Shown: one piece after another, positions 9,474 to 17,806 of the stretch
Layout of the letters: every line of letters starts with the position of its first letter
Position numbering within the stretch: the stretch's first letter is position 1
Assembly: GCA_910585755.1 (NCBI GenBank)
Contig: CAJUFH010000002.1
Span: forward strand, 31,219-95,218
Length of the DNA: 64,000 nucleotides
Reading direction: 5' to 3'
Source of the DNA: an uncultured Muribaculaceae bacterium
GTDB lineage: Bacteria; Bacteroidota; Bacteroidia; Bacteroidales; Muribaculaceae
Made by a program: the position numbers and the translations under genes
The notes under the pieces: model-generated
Database searches by the model: none
The model's input: the letters and a program-made list of their open reading frames with translations, nothing else
What the model was told of the DNA's origin: nothing

Positions 9474-12319
9474 TGAAAGGCGCGTTGAAACTGGCTCTGG
9501 GTCTGCTATTGGCCGCGGTCGGCGGCAGCGGACCACTCTCGGCGAAGGTGTACACCCTTTCAGCCGGGGGCGCGGAACTCGCAGTTGACGTTTCCCGCGG
9601 GGCGAGGATTATCTCACTGCGCCGCGGCGACAAGGAGATGCTGCTCCCGGATTCGGTAAACGGCCGCTTCTATGGCGCTACGATGTGGGTTTCCCCTCAG
9701 CGCGACTACTGGCCGGAACGTCCGGCGCTCGACCGCGAACCATACAAGGCGAAATATAAAAAAGGGACTCTCCACGCTGTCAGCGCCACAGACTCCCTTA
9801 CCGGCTTGCGGTTTGAGAAACGCTTTTCCGCGGACGAAACGCTCGGCGGATTCGATATCGAGTACACAATCCATAACGACGGGAAGGAGTCTCGCCGCGT
9901 CGCCGTGTGGGATGTGGCCCGCGTGCGCCACGGCCTGACTTATTTCCCTTTTGAGTCAGCCGACATTCCGGGTTGCGAGTCCAACCTGTCCGACCTGACA
10001 ATCACCCCCTCACTGGCTGTCTACGCTCCCCCTCCCGGATCTGTACGCGGCAAAGAAAAGTTCTACGCCAAGACCCGCGAGCCCTGGATTGCCCATCGCT
10101 CCAACGGGCTGCTGTTCGTGAAAATGTTTGAGCCTACGGAGGTGAAAGACCTGCCCCCCTTGCAGGGAGAGGTCGAAATTTTCTCGGCGCCTGGCAGAAG
10201 TTACGTTGAAATCGAGAACCACGGGCCTTACACGCTGCTTCTCCCTGGAGAATCAGTTACTTATAAACAACGATGGTACCTCCACGACGATGACTCCCGC
10301 CTCCCGTTGGAGGAGCGGGTTGATGCCTTGCTCCCGCGCCTGACCCTCGACGAGAAGTTGGGGCTGGTAAGGGCTGAAAGCAAGTTCGCTTCCGGGGGTG
10401 TCCCCCGTTTCGGAATCCCGACGATAGAGATGGCCGACGGCCCCCACGGCATCCGTGCGGAATTTCAACGCCAGGCGTTCGTCTACCGCGGACTGACGAC
10501 CGATTCCGCGACTGTTTTCCCCTCCCTGACATCCCTCGCGGCTACCTGGAATCCCTCTCTTGCCGCTGAATACGGGGAGGCCCTCGGCGAGGAAGCCGCT
10601 GCCAGGGGAAAGGATGTGGTTCTCGGCCCTGGACTGAATATCAGCCGCACGCCCCTCGGAGGACGCAATTTTGAATATATGGGAGAGGACCCGTTCCTCG
10701 CCGGACGGATGGCGGTACCATATATCCGCGGAATACAGTCGAAGGGGGTGGCCGCGTGCGCGAAGCATTTCGCGGCCAACAACCAGGAAACCGCCCGCAC
10801 GCTGGTCGACGCCCGCGTTTCCGACAACGCCCTCCGCGCGATTTACCTTCCCGCGTTCAAGGCCGCTGTCGAGGAGGGGGGCGTATGGAGCGTAATGGGC
10901 GCGTATAACAAGGTCAACGGCCAGTATGCCTGCCATAACTCCCGCCTTGTGAATGATATTCTGAAAGGGGAATGGGGTTTTGACGGGGCTTTGATAAGTG
11001 ATTGGGGAGGCACCCATTCTACCCGCGAGGCGGCACTGAACGGCCTTGATATCGAGATGGCTACCTATATCGATGGGGAATGGACCAAAGGGGACCAGGA
11101 GTATGGCGAATATTATCTCGCGAGACCCTATAAGGAACTGCTTCTCAGCGGGGAAATTCCCCTTGCGACTCTCGACGACAAGGTAAGGCGCGTGTTGCGG
11201 CTCAGGTTCCGTACGGAACCCTACTATCGCCGCGGCTCGATCGCGACCAAGGAGCATTTCGATGTCGCTCGGCGTATTGCCGAGGAAGGAATCGTGCTTC
11301 TTAAAAACGATACCGCGGCCGGTCAGCCGCTTCTTCCGCTGGCCGCCGGACGGCGTATTCTTGTAGTCGGCGACAACGCCGTGCGTCGGCTGAACGAGGG
11401 GGGCGGTTCATCGGAACTGAAAGCAGCCCGGATGGTAAGCCCCCTCGAAGGGATGCGGCAGCGTTTCGGTGATGAAAACGTACGGTTCGCGAGGGGGTAT
11501 GTTGCTCCCGCCGCGACCGGGTTACTCCCGATAGCTCCTCCGACCGCGCTTGAACTGCGCGCCGGAGAGAGGGCCGTGGCCGATTCGCTCCGCGCCGAGG
11601 CCGTCGCTATGGCGCGGGAAGCTGATGTCGTAGTGCTGTTCGGCGGATTGAACAAAAATCAGTACCAGGACTGCGAGTCGGACGACCGGCTCTCTTTCCG
11701 TCTCCCGTTCTTCCAGGACGAACTGGTTGATGCTCTGTTGGAGGCCAATCAGAATCTCGTAATGGTACTGTTCGGGGGGAATCCGGTCGAACTCCCTGCC
11801 GCGGATAAAATCCCCGCACTGCTTCAGGCGTTCTACCCCGGTTCGATGGGTGGCACGGCCCTGGCGGGAATCATTTCCGGCGATGTGAATCCTTCGGGGC
11901 GCCTCCCGTTCACCTTCCCGCGCCGTCTCTCTGACCTTTACGATGTTTCCCCCTTTACGTCTGAGAATCCTCCGACGGTTGAATACGCCGAAGATACCCT
12001 GGTCGGCTACCGCTGGTTCCATGCGAAGGGAATCGCTCCGCTTTTCCCCTTCGGCCACGGACTGAGCTACACGACTTTCCGCTACTCCAATTCCCGCCGC
12101 GAAGGCAACACCGTAATGGTCGATGTTACGAACACAGGCGACAGGGCCGGTGCTGAGACCGTTCAATTGTACTCGCTTGCCCCTGACGGAGTAAAATCCC
12201 TGGAGACATTCAGCAAAGTCAGCCTCGTCCCCGGCGAGATGCGTACCGTCTCGCTTGATGTATCAGCAGTGCCCCCTGGTGCCGGACTGCTCCTCGGCGA
12301 CTCCGCACTCAATCTGTAA
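9473..12319 (+). CDS. GH3 family beta-glycosidase with an extra N-terminal beta-sandwich domain
   Basis: Protein of 948 residues with a signal peptide (cleavage near LSAK). Residues about 25-270 are not part of a normal GH3 enzyme. They read as a beta-rich domain similar to mutarotase-like supersandwich folds and are unidentified. The GH3 N-terminal barrel follows (LTLDEKLGLV, ADGPHGIR, KHFAANNQE), with the probable nucleophile Asp510 in LISDWGG. Then come the GH3 C-terminal sandwich (EEGIVLLKND) and a fibronectin III-like tail after FPFGHGLSYTTF. GH3 enzymes of this type release beta-glucose, beta-xylose or related end sugars. Translation is coupled to the GH92 gene. It is the last gene of the plus-strand run, which faces a minus-strand operon. 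Confidence 0.88.
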   Translation: MKGALKLALGLLLAAVGGSGPLSAKVYTLSAGGAELAVDVSRGARIISLRRGDKEMLLPDSVNGRFYGATMWVSPQRDYWPERPALDREPYKAKYKKGTLHAVSATDSLTGLRFEKRFSADETLGGFDIEYTIHNDGKESRRVAVWDVARVRHGLTYFPFESADIPGCESNLSDLTITPSLAVYAPPPGSVRGKEKFYAKTREPWIAHRSNGLLFVKMFEPTEVKDLPPLQGEVEIFSAPGRSYVEIENHGPYTLLLPGESVTYKQRWYLHDDDSRLPLEERVDALLPRLTLDEKLGLVRAESKFASGGVPRFGIPTIEMADGPHGIRAEFQRQAFVYRGLTTDSATVFPSLTSLAATWNPSLAAEYGEALGEEAAARGKDVVLGPGLNISRTPLGGRNFEYMGEDPFLAGRMAVPYIRGIQSKGVAACAKHFAANNQETARTLVDARVSDNALRAIYLPAFKAAVEEGGVWSVMGAYNKVNGQYACHNSRLVNDILKGEWGFDGALISDWGGTHSTREAALNGLDIEMATYIDGEWTKGDQEYGEYYLARPYKELLLSGEIPLATLDDKVRRVLRLRFRTEPYYRRGSIATKEHFDVARRIAEEGIVLLKNDTAAGQPLLPLAAGRRILVVGDNAVRRLNEGGGSSELKAARMVSPLEGMRQRFGDENVRFARGYVAPAATGLLPIAPPTALELRAGERAVADSLRAEAVAMAREADVVVLFGGLNKNQYQDCESDDRLSFRLPFFQDELVDALLEANQNLVMVLFGGNPVELPAADKIPALLQAFYPGSMGGTALAGIISGDVNPSGRLPFTFPRRLSDLYDVSPFTSENPPTVEYAEDTLVGYRWFHAKGIAPLFPFGHGLSYTTFRYSNSRREGNTVMVDVTNTGDRAGAETVQLYSLAPDGVKSLETFSKVSLVPGEMRTVSLDVSAVPPGAGLLLGDSALNL

Positions 12320-12363
12320 TGCTTTCAAGCGACGACCCAGATGGGCCATTATGATACACCCTC

Positions 12364-13173
12364 TTAAAAATCGGGGATTTCGGAGGGATGGAAAGTGATG
12401 GAGGCGGTTGAGAGGGGGGCGGCGAGGAAGTAGCCGAGCGCCATCGGGCCGGAGAAAAGGCGCGGGCCGGTGCTGTCGGCTCCGATCGCTTCGAGGTAGT
12501 CGTGCATCTCGCGGGATATCGGGGCGACAGTGACGGTCAGCACGTCGCCGTCGACCAGCACGGTGTCGTCCTCCTCTTCCGAAGTGTCTTTCCTCGTTGT
12601 CATGAACACCTCGTTGATTTCCCCGGCGTAGACCATGTTGCCGCTGACGGCGCGCCACATATAAGCCTCGTCATTGCGGTAGACGCGTATCCAGTAACAT
12701 TGTTCCGGCTCTGCGGCGAAGCGGGTCTGCAGGACCGCGACTCGGTCGTATGGCATCTCGATCCACGCGAGGGTCAGCTCAGGGGTGGCGGCCGCGGGTG
12801 GCATCAGGCACTCCGCGGTGTTCGCCTCAGCCGTTCCGGGGCGCGTCACCGACAGCAGATAGCGGTGCCTCTCGATTCCCCCCTGCGGCGAGACATAAGG
12901 GTCTTCAGGCGACGTGCCGGAGGGGATGAGGTCGACTGTCGTCCCGTCGGTGAGGTCTGTGAGGCGTACGGTGGCTCCAGCGACCTGGCGGCGGTTCATC
13001 GGCTCGTCCATCGGGGTGGTTTCCGTCAGGCTGACTGTCGCGCCATCCTGCGTTACCGAACCCTCGATAACGAGAATCGGCTCTATGTCGCGGTATTTGA
13101 AATCAATCTCTTTCTCGCATCCCGCGAGCAGCAGCGCCGCGGCGGGAAGCAGTTTCAGTAGTCGTGAGCGCAT
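12364..13173 (-). CDS. DUF4249 family lipoprotein
   Basis: Protein of 269 residues. A signal peptide with lipobox LAGC places the lipidated Cys at 19. The next residues (KEIDFKYRDIEPILVIEGSVT) and the beta-rich body match the DUF4249 pattern of Bacteroidetes cell-surface or periplasmic lipoproteins, which are nearly always encoded directly after a TonB-dependent receptor. That is the case here: the receptor stop lies 6 bases upstream, so the two form an operon. The molecular function of DUF4249 is not established. A partner role in ligand capture or plug binding, similar to SusD, is inference. Confidence 0.85.
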   Translation of the reverse strand: MRSRLLKLLPAAALLLAGCEKEIDFKYRDIEPILVIEGSVTQDGATVSLTETTPMDEPMNRRQVAGATVRLTDLTDGTTVDLIPSGTSPEDPYVSPQGGIERHRYLLSVTRPGTAEANTAECLMPPAAATPELTLAWIEMPYDRVAVLQTRFAAEPEQCYWIRVYRNDEAYMWRAVSGNMVYAGEINEVFMTTRKDTSEEEDDTVLVDGDVLTVTVAPISREMHDYLEAIGADSTGPRLFSGPMALGYFLAAPLSTASITFHPSEIPDF

Positions 13174-13179
13174 GCCTGG

Positions 13180-15249
13180 TTAGAATTTGAGGGTGTAGGA
13201 AACCGAGGGGACGAGGCCGAACATGGCGCGTTGCACGGCGCGGGTGCCGGAGGGTTTCGACGGGTCGTCCTCGAAGTAAACGATATACGGGTTGTAGCGG
13301 CAATAGGCGTTGTAAATTCCGAAAGCCCACTGGGTTGTGAAGCGTTTCCCGCGGCGGGTCCAGGTCGCGGAGAGGTCGAGACGGTGGGTCGGAGGCACGC
13401 GGTAGCCGTTGCGCCGCGAATAATAGTAGACGGTTGTCCCGTCAAGCTCGTACTTGGCGTCCGGGGCGGTGATAGGGTTGCCGGAGGAGAAAATCCAGGA
13501 GACGGAGGCGCTCCAGCGTTCGTTGAAGCGGTAAATCGCGGCTACCGATATGTCGTGGCGATGGTCGTTGGTCGCGTCATACCACCGGCCCCCGTTGATT
13601 CCCGGAATACGGGTCTCCGTGCGGGATAGGGTATAGGCCACCCAGCCTGTGAGCGGCCCGGAGTTCTTGCGGAACATCAGTTCGGCCCCATAACTGCGTC
13701 CGCGCCCGCGGAGGATGATGCTTTCGAGGTTCACGCGGGAGAACATCGTGCGCCCGTCGGCGTAGTCGTAGACGTTACGCAGGTCCTTGTAATACAGTTC
13801 AGCGGACCAGTCGAATATGCCGTCGGAGGTCATACCCGAGTAGCCCATACCCGCTTGCGCGGCCCTCTCGGGGCGTACCGAGGCGGAGGTCAGCGCGTAG
13901 CGGTCGAACGGGAAGCTGGTCGAGGATGAGCGGACGGCGTGGAGGTTCTGTGTCGCGGTGCCTGCCCCGAGCTTGATGTTGTGGCAGGGATTGATGCTGT
14001 ACTTGACGCTCACGCGGGGTTCGACGTCGACGTAGGTCTTCGAGGAGAAGTTCGGGGCGCTCTCCCCGATGCCGGTAAATTCGTGGAACCGGCTCCCCGA
14101 CATTGCCGAGAATACCGACAGCCTCGCACCCGCGGAAAGACCCCAGCGCTCTCCGACCGCGCCCTCGTAGCTCGCCCACAGGGCGTTCTGCCACCCTGAG
14201 CGAATCTCCTTTTGGGAAGAGCCCTTGACGCGCATGTCGGCTGATTTTACCCGAAGAAGCTGCGAGCGCAGTCCGAACTCGAGCGAGTGGCCGTCGCTGA
14301 CCTCCCAGCGGGCTTTTTCGGAAAGGGAGAAATCGCGGACATACTGCCTGAGTTCCTGGTCGATATGCATCATCGTCATTGACATTTTCGGAGAATAGTC
14401 GGTGACGGCTCCAGTCGTGGTGAAGGTAAGTCGCTCTCCGGCCCGCGCCGTCCAGTTGACCGAGCCGCCGAGGTTCCCCCAGTACATCCCCATAAGGCGG
14501 TCAATGGCCATATTGTCGTGGCTGATGATGAACGAAACGTCGAGGATGTCCCCCTGGCGCGGTATGTAGCGCGCTTTCGCGGTAATGTCGTAGAAGTTCA
14601 TCACCGTCCCGCGGTATTGCGGTACCATTTGCAGGAAAGCGTCGACGTAGGAGCGCCTCGCCGCCACTGCCACCGACAGCTTGTCGCGCACTACCGGCCC
14701 TTCGGCCTTCGCTTTTGCCGCAAGGATGCCGATGGTCCCTCCGGCGTGCCAGCGTTCCATGTCGCCCGGCGCGAGCGCGGTTTCGAGCACGGAGGCGGTC
14801 GCGCCTCCGAACTGTGCGGGGAAAGGACCTTTGAAAAGCGTGGCGCGCCCTAAGGCGTTGTCGTTGAAGGTCGAGAAGATTCCCATGACGTGCGACGGGT
14901 TGTAAAGCGTTATGCCGTCGAGCTGGATCAGGTTCTGCGAGGCGGTTCCGCCGCGTACCTCGAACCCTCCTCCTCCGTCACCCTCGCCGCGTACTCCCGG
15001 CATCAGGGCGATCGACTTTATGATGTCGTTTTCGCCGAAAAGCTGGGGAACCTGCGCCAGTTTGGCAAGTTCCAGGTTTTCAACGCCCAACCGCAGCGCG
15101 TCGACTCTCTGCCGGGCCGACTGTCCGGTGACGACAACCTCTTCAAGCGACCCTTGCAGAAGGCTGTCAGCCGCTGCCTCCCCGCCGGGCAGTTCTGCCC
15201 CGAGGCAGCCAAGAGCGCCCAAGGCCGCCCCACAGACCGCAAAAGCCAT
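13180..15249 (-). CDS. TonB-dependent outer-membrane receptor paired with DUF4249
   Basis: About 689 residues from the ATG at 15249. It has a signal peptide, a TonB-box-like region (EEVVVTGQSA), a plug domain (MPGVRGEG, GGFEVRGGTA, LIQLDGITLYNPSH) and a long beta-barrel ending in a terminal aromatic strand (SYTLKF). An upstream in-frame ATG at 15297 would add 16 residues. A -7 box at 15302-15309 predicts transcription starting near 15296, after that ATG, so I prefer the downstream start. The usual N-terminal carboxypeptidase-like domain is absent or very short. Ligand unknown. It is cotranscribed with the DUF4249 lipoprotein. Confidence 0.87.
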   Translation of the reverse strand: MAFAVCGAALGALGCLGAELPGGEAAADSLLQGSLEEVVVTGQSARQRVDALRLGVENLELAKLAQVPQLFGENDIIKSIALMPGVRGEGDGGGGFEVRGGTASQNLIQLDGITLYNPSHVMGIFSTFNDNALGRATLFKGPFPAQFGGATASVLETALAPGDMERWHAGGTIGILAAKAKAEGPVVRDKLSVAVAARRSYVDAFLQMVPQYRGTVMNFYDITAKARYIPRQGDILDVSFIISHDNMAIDRLMGMYWGNLGGSVNWTARAGERLTFTTTGAVTDYSPKMSMTMMHIDQELRQYVRDFSLSEKARWEVSDGHSLEFGLRSQLLRVKSADMRVKGSSQKEIRSGWQNALWASYEGAVGERWGLSAGARLSVFSAMSGSRFHEFTGIGESAPNFSSKTYVDVEPRVSVKYSINPCHNIKLGAGTATQNLHAVRSSSTSFPFDRYALTSASVRPERAAQAGMGYSGMTSDGIFDWSAELYYKDLRNVYDYADGRTMFSRVNLESIILRGRGRSYGAELMFRKNSGPLTGWVAYTLSRTETRIPGINGGRWYDATNDHRHDISVAAIYRFNERWSASVSWIFSSGNPITAPDAKYELDGTTVYYYSRRNGYRVPPTHRLDLSATWTRRGKRFTTQWAFGIYNAYCRYNPYIVYFEDDPSKPSGTRAVQRAMFGLVPSVSYTLKF

Positions 15250-15301
15250 ACGGGCTGGTAATGTGGTTGGAAATTTGGATATTCGGAGGTCAAACATTCC
15301 G

Positions 15302-15309
15302 CAAAATTA
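15302..15309 (-). promoter_or_regulatory. Bacteroidetes -7 box for the TonB receptor/DUF4249 operon
   Basis: On the minus strand these bases read TAATTTTG, a full match to TAnnTTTG. Predicted start of transcription is near 15296. No clear TTTG at -33 is visible. Confidence 0.5.
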
Positions 15310-15350
15310 CGAAAATAGCTAAATTCGCGGAAACGAAAACCCTGATTAAA

Positions 15351-15507
15351 GTTTCGCAAGTTTTCAACTTGCTTTCTGTGAATGGTGAATAGTGAAAGGT
15401 TAAGATAATACTTCATGTTAAACGGACTATTATCTTCACTCAGGCTTTGCCTGATTTTCACTTTTCACTTAATTCACTTCAACTGAGCTTGCGAAAGTTG
15501 AAAGATA
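15351..15507. repeat. Imperfect long inverted repeat with GTGAA heptad arms
   Basis: The outer arms are GTTTCGCAAG (from about 15351) and CTTGCGAAAG (from about 15489). The inner arms are a run of GTGAA-type heptads (15378-15404) and its complement (15453-15480). A small CAGGC/GCCTG hairpin lies inside the right arm. The repeat fills the space between the divergent TonB receptor gene and the B3/4-domain gene, and ends 5 bases before the latter's ATG. It lacks the conserved core of the three foldback elements elsewhere in the window. Confidence 0.6.
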
Positions 15508-15512
15508 GAATA

Positions 15513-16187
15513 ATGAAGGAAGTACAGATTGGTTTTGAGCCGGAAATCGCGGCCGCGGCCCCGGGGCTGGCGGTTGTCAGAATCGCGGCAGAAGTCGTCA
15601 ACGGCCCTACCGATCCGGCCCTGCGGCGCGAGCTTACTGAGCTGGCCGAGCGGGTAGAAAGCTCATACGCCCTCCAGGATATAAACCACCGCCCAGGTAT
15701 CGCCGCGACCCGCGCCGCCTACAAGGCGCTCGGCAAGGAGCCGAACCGCTATCGTCCCGCCCAGGAGCAGCTAATGCGCCGGATAGTGAACGGCAAGGGG
15801 CTGTACTTCATCGACAATCTCGTGGATGTCTGCAACTATGTCTCCATCGCGAGCGGTTATGCGATCGGGGCCTTCGATTCGGAAAAAATCGCCGGCGACA
15901 CGCTGACCCTCGGGGTTGGGCGCCCAGGAGAACCATACGAGGGGATAGGCCGCGGTCCTATCAATATCGAGGGAATGCCCGTCTACCGCGATGTGACAGG
16001 GGGCGTCGGGACCCCGACGAGCGACAACGAACGCACGAAAATAACCCCCTCCACCCGCCAGCTTACCGTCTGCATAAACATCTATGGCGAAGAGATGTCC
16101 CCGGCAGAGGTCGCCGAACTTTACTCCTCACTCCTCCGCCGCTACTGCTCCGCCACCTCCCTCTCCGTCGAAATCTTCCGTCACTGA
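15513..16187 (+). CDS. B3/B4 tRNA-binding domain protein
   Basis: Protein of 224 residues from the ATG at 15513. An upstream in-frame extension to 15447 runs through repeat sequence and is rejected. The body matches the B3/4 domain found in the beta subunit of phenylalanyl-tRNA synthetase and in free-standing relatives: NHRPGIAATRAAYKALGKEPNRYRPAQEQLMRR, then INIEGMPVYRD and SVEIF near the end. The phrase is given in short form: RPGIAATR, KALGKEPNRYR, NLVDVCNYVS. Free-standing copies are thought to bind or edit mischarged aminoacyl-tRNA, but this is not established for the family. It stands alone, with minus-strand genes on both sides. Confidence 0.8.
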   Translation: MKEVQIGFEPEIAAAAPGLAVVRIAAEVVNGPTDPALRRELTELAERVESSYALQDINHRPGIAATRAAYKALGKEPNRYRPAQEQLMRRIVNGKGLYFIDNLVDVCNYVSIASGYAIGAFDSEKIAGDTLTLGVGRPGEPYEGIGRGPINIEGMPVYRDVTGGVGTPTSDNERTKITPSTRQLTVCINIYGEEMSPAEVAELYSSLLRRYCSATSLSVEIFRH

Positions 16188-16195
16188 GAGTGGCG

Positions 16196-16786
16196 TTAAC
16201 GGAAATTGAAGCGGAGGCCGATGGTGAGCTGGAGGATGTCGCTGACGTGGAGGGAGCTGTTGCCGAAGGCGCTCAGTACGTAGATGTCGCAGCTTCCGAA
16301 CTCGTAAAAGGCCGTGAGCGACTGGCCGCGTCCCCGATAGCCTCGGAAATGCCAGGTGAAACGCTCGCCGATTGAAATATTGGTTCGGATTTTTGTCGGC
16401 AGCAGGTAGTATCCGGCGGCGTAGCGGTCGGGCTGTTTGAGCCAGAAACGGCTGCTCGCGATTGTCGTGAAGTAGAGGCTCGCCGTCAGTGGCTGGAAGC
16501 TGAACCTGTCGTTAATCCGGAAGTTCCAGGGCACGAAATTCTCTTTCAGCGCCAGCACGGCCTTGCAGGAGTTGGAATCGTATTTCGGAACAATCCCGAC
16601 GCTGATGTCGGTCTCCCATTTGTCCCCTCTGCCGTATGACCATCCCGCTCCGGCGGATACGATTCCCATCCCGCCCCCGGACTGGAGGAGGGTGTGCGAC
16701 GGTATCAGTCCCGACGCCGCCGCTTGCGGCGCTCCGGCAGCGGCAATTGCCGCCCCGACGGCGATTTTAGAAATGAACGACCTCAT
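16196..16786 (-). CDS. Predicted outer-membrane beta-barrel protein, about 196 residues
   Basis: A signal peptide (MRSFISKIAV...AAASG) is followed by about 170 residues of alternating hydrophobic and polar strands rich in Tyr, Phe and Trp, ending IGLRFNFR. This is the aromatic last-strand pattern of a small outer-membrane barrel. It contains an FTWHFRGYRGRGQS turn and a pair of Cys residues. I do not recognise a specific family. Three in-frame ATGs (16801, 16792, 16786) are possible, and the last gives the best signal peptide. The start overlaps the end of the upstream phosphoesterase gene, so the two are translationally coupled and may work together at the envelope. Confidence 0.65.
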   Translation of the reverse strand: MRSFISKIAVGAAIAAAGAPQAAASGLIPSHTLLQSGGGMGIVSAGAGWSYGRGDKWETDISVGIVPKYDSNSCKAVLALKENFVPWNFRINDRFSFQPLTASLYFTTIASSRFWLKQPDRYAAGYYLLPTKIRTNISIGERFTWHFRGYRGRGQSLTAFYEFGSCDIYVLSAFGNSSLHVSDILQLTIGLRFNFR

Positions 16787-17579
16787 ACTCATAGCTGTCA
16801 TCCGGATTTATCGTGAACAGGAGGTAGGAGCGTTTCAGGATGTTGGCGCACTCGTAGTACATCACCCCGTCGCCGAATATATCGCCGGCCTTGATGTTGT
16901 GGCCGTGGCCGTAGAGGCAGAACTGCAGGCCGGGAAACCGGCGGAACAGCGCGTGGGTCTCTTCTGCGATATTGTTGTTGAACTGCTCGCTGTAAGGCGC
17001 GGCGTGCATCAGGACGACGGTCTTCTCCGCTCCCGCCGGAGCTGCCTCAAGTTCCTTTTTCAGGAACCCCAGGTCGGGGACCGGAGCGGGGTAGTCGAAC
17101 TCCAGCGCGTTGGTGTTGATACACAGGAACTTGACATTCCCGGCCACGAACGAAAAATTCAGAGGCCCGTACATCGCCAGGTACGCGTCGATGCCGGTCG
17201 CCTGGCAGTCGTGGTTCCCGATTACGCAGACATACGGCATTTTAAGCCCCTCGAGGATGTCGCGCTGCCATTCGTACTCTCGGGTGGAGCCGAATTCCGT
17301 AAGGTCCCCTCCGTGGACCACGAAATCCAGGTCGCCCCGCCGGTTCAGCAGCTTCACAACCTCGCGGGTCTCGTCATAGCCGCGCTGCGTGTCGGAAATC
17401 ATGGCGAACTTTATGCTATTCTTCCCTGCCGTGATTTTCTCAATGCGGGATATGTTTTTAGAAGTCAGATGTTTGTCGCCTGAAATGTTCACGTCGTACG
17501 GGTGGCTTTCGAGCAGGTCGCATCCCGTGGCCGCGAACATCAGTATGGCGCCGGTTGCTATGGTTAGAAGGGGCTTCAT
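16767..17579 (-). CDS. Calcineurin-like metallophosphoesterase lipoprotein
   Basis: Protein of 270 residues from the ATG at 17579, which gives a signal peptide with lipobox ATGC (Cys20). The metallophosphoesterase signature is complete and in order: SDTQRG, GGDLTEFG, GNHDC, an HAAPYS histidine and GHGH near residue 230. These residues bind two metals and hydrolyse phosphomonoesters or diesters. The substrate cannot be told from sequence. As a lipoprotein it acts in the periplasm or at the surface. The downstream barrel gene overlaps its 3' end. No obvious -7 box lies upstream, although a GAACTTTG-like sequence is present near 17640. Confidence 0.85.
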   Translation of the reverse strand: MKPLLTIATGAILMFAATGCDLLESHPYDVNISGDKHLTSKNISRIEKITAGKNSIKFAMISDTQRGYDETREVVKLLNRRGDLDFVVHGGDLTEFGSTREYEWQRDILEGLKMPYVCVIGNHDCQATGIDAYLAMYGPLNFSFVAGNVKFLCINTNALEFDYPAPVPDLGFLKKELEAAPAGAEKTVVLMHAAPYSEQFNNNIAEETHALFRRFPGLQFCLYGHGHNIKAGDIFGDGVMYYECANILKRSYLLFTINPDDSYEYEVVHF

Positions 17580-17750
17580 CGGTTGCGGAAACAATGGAAT
17601 ATGGAATGTTGCGGAAACAATCGGTTATTTTCAAGGCTGCAAAGTTCCGCAAAAAACCGATGCCCGTAAAGTCCGCGTTTGCCGCAAAATTGTGCAAAAA
17701 CGCCACTCCTCTCACCCTCTGCATTCCTGTTCACGGGATGGCATAATGAG

Positions 17751-17785
17751 AAAGGCGGCCGCCCTGGGCAGGGGCGGCCGCCTTA
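17751..17785 (-). terminator. Hairpin terminator after manC
   Basis: An 11-base GC arm (17754-17764) pairs with 17772-17782 around a short loop. On the minus strand the stem is followed by TTTCTC. It lies about 22 bases downstream of the manC stop. Confidence 0.65.
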
Positions 17786-17806
17786 ATGGCGTATTTTGCA
17801 CGGGGG

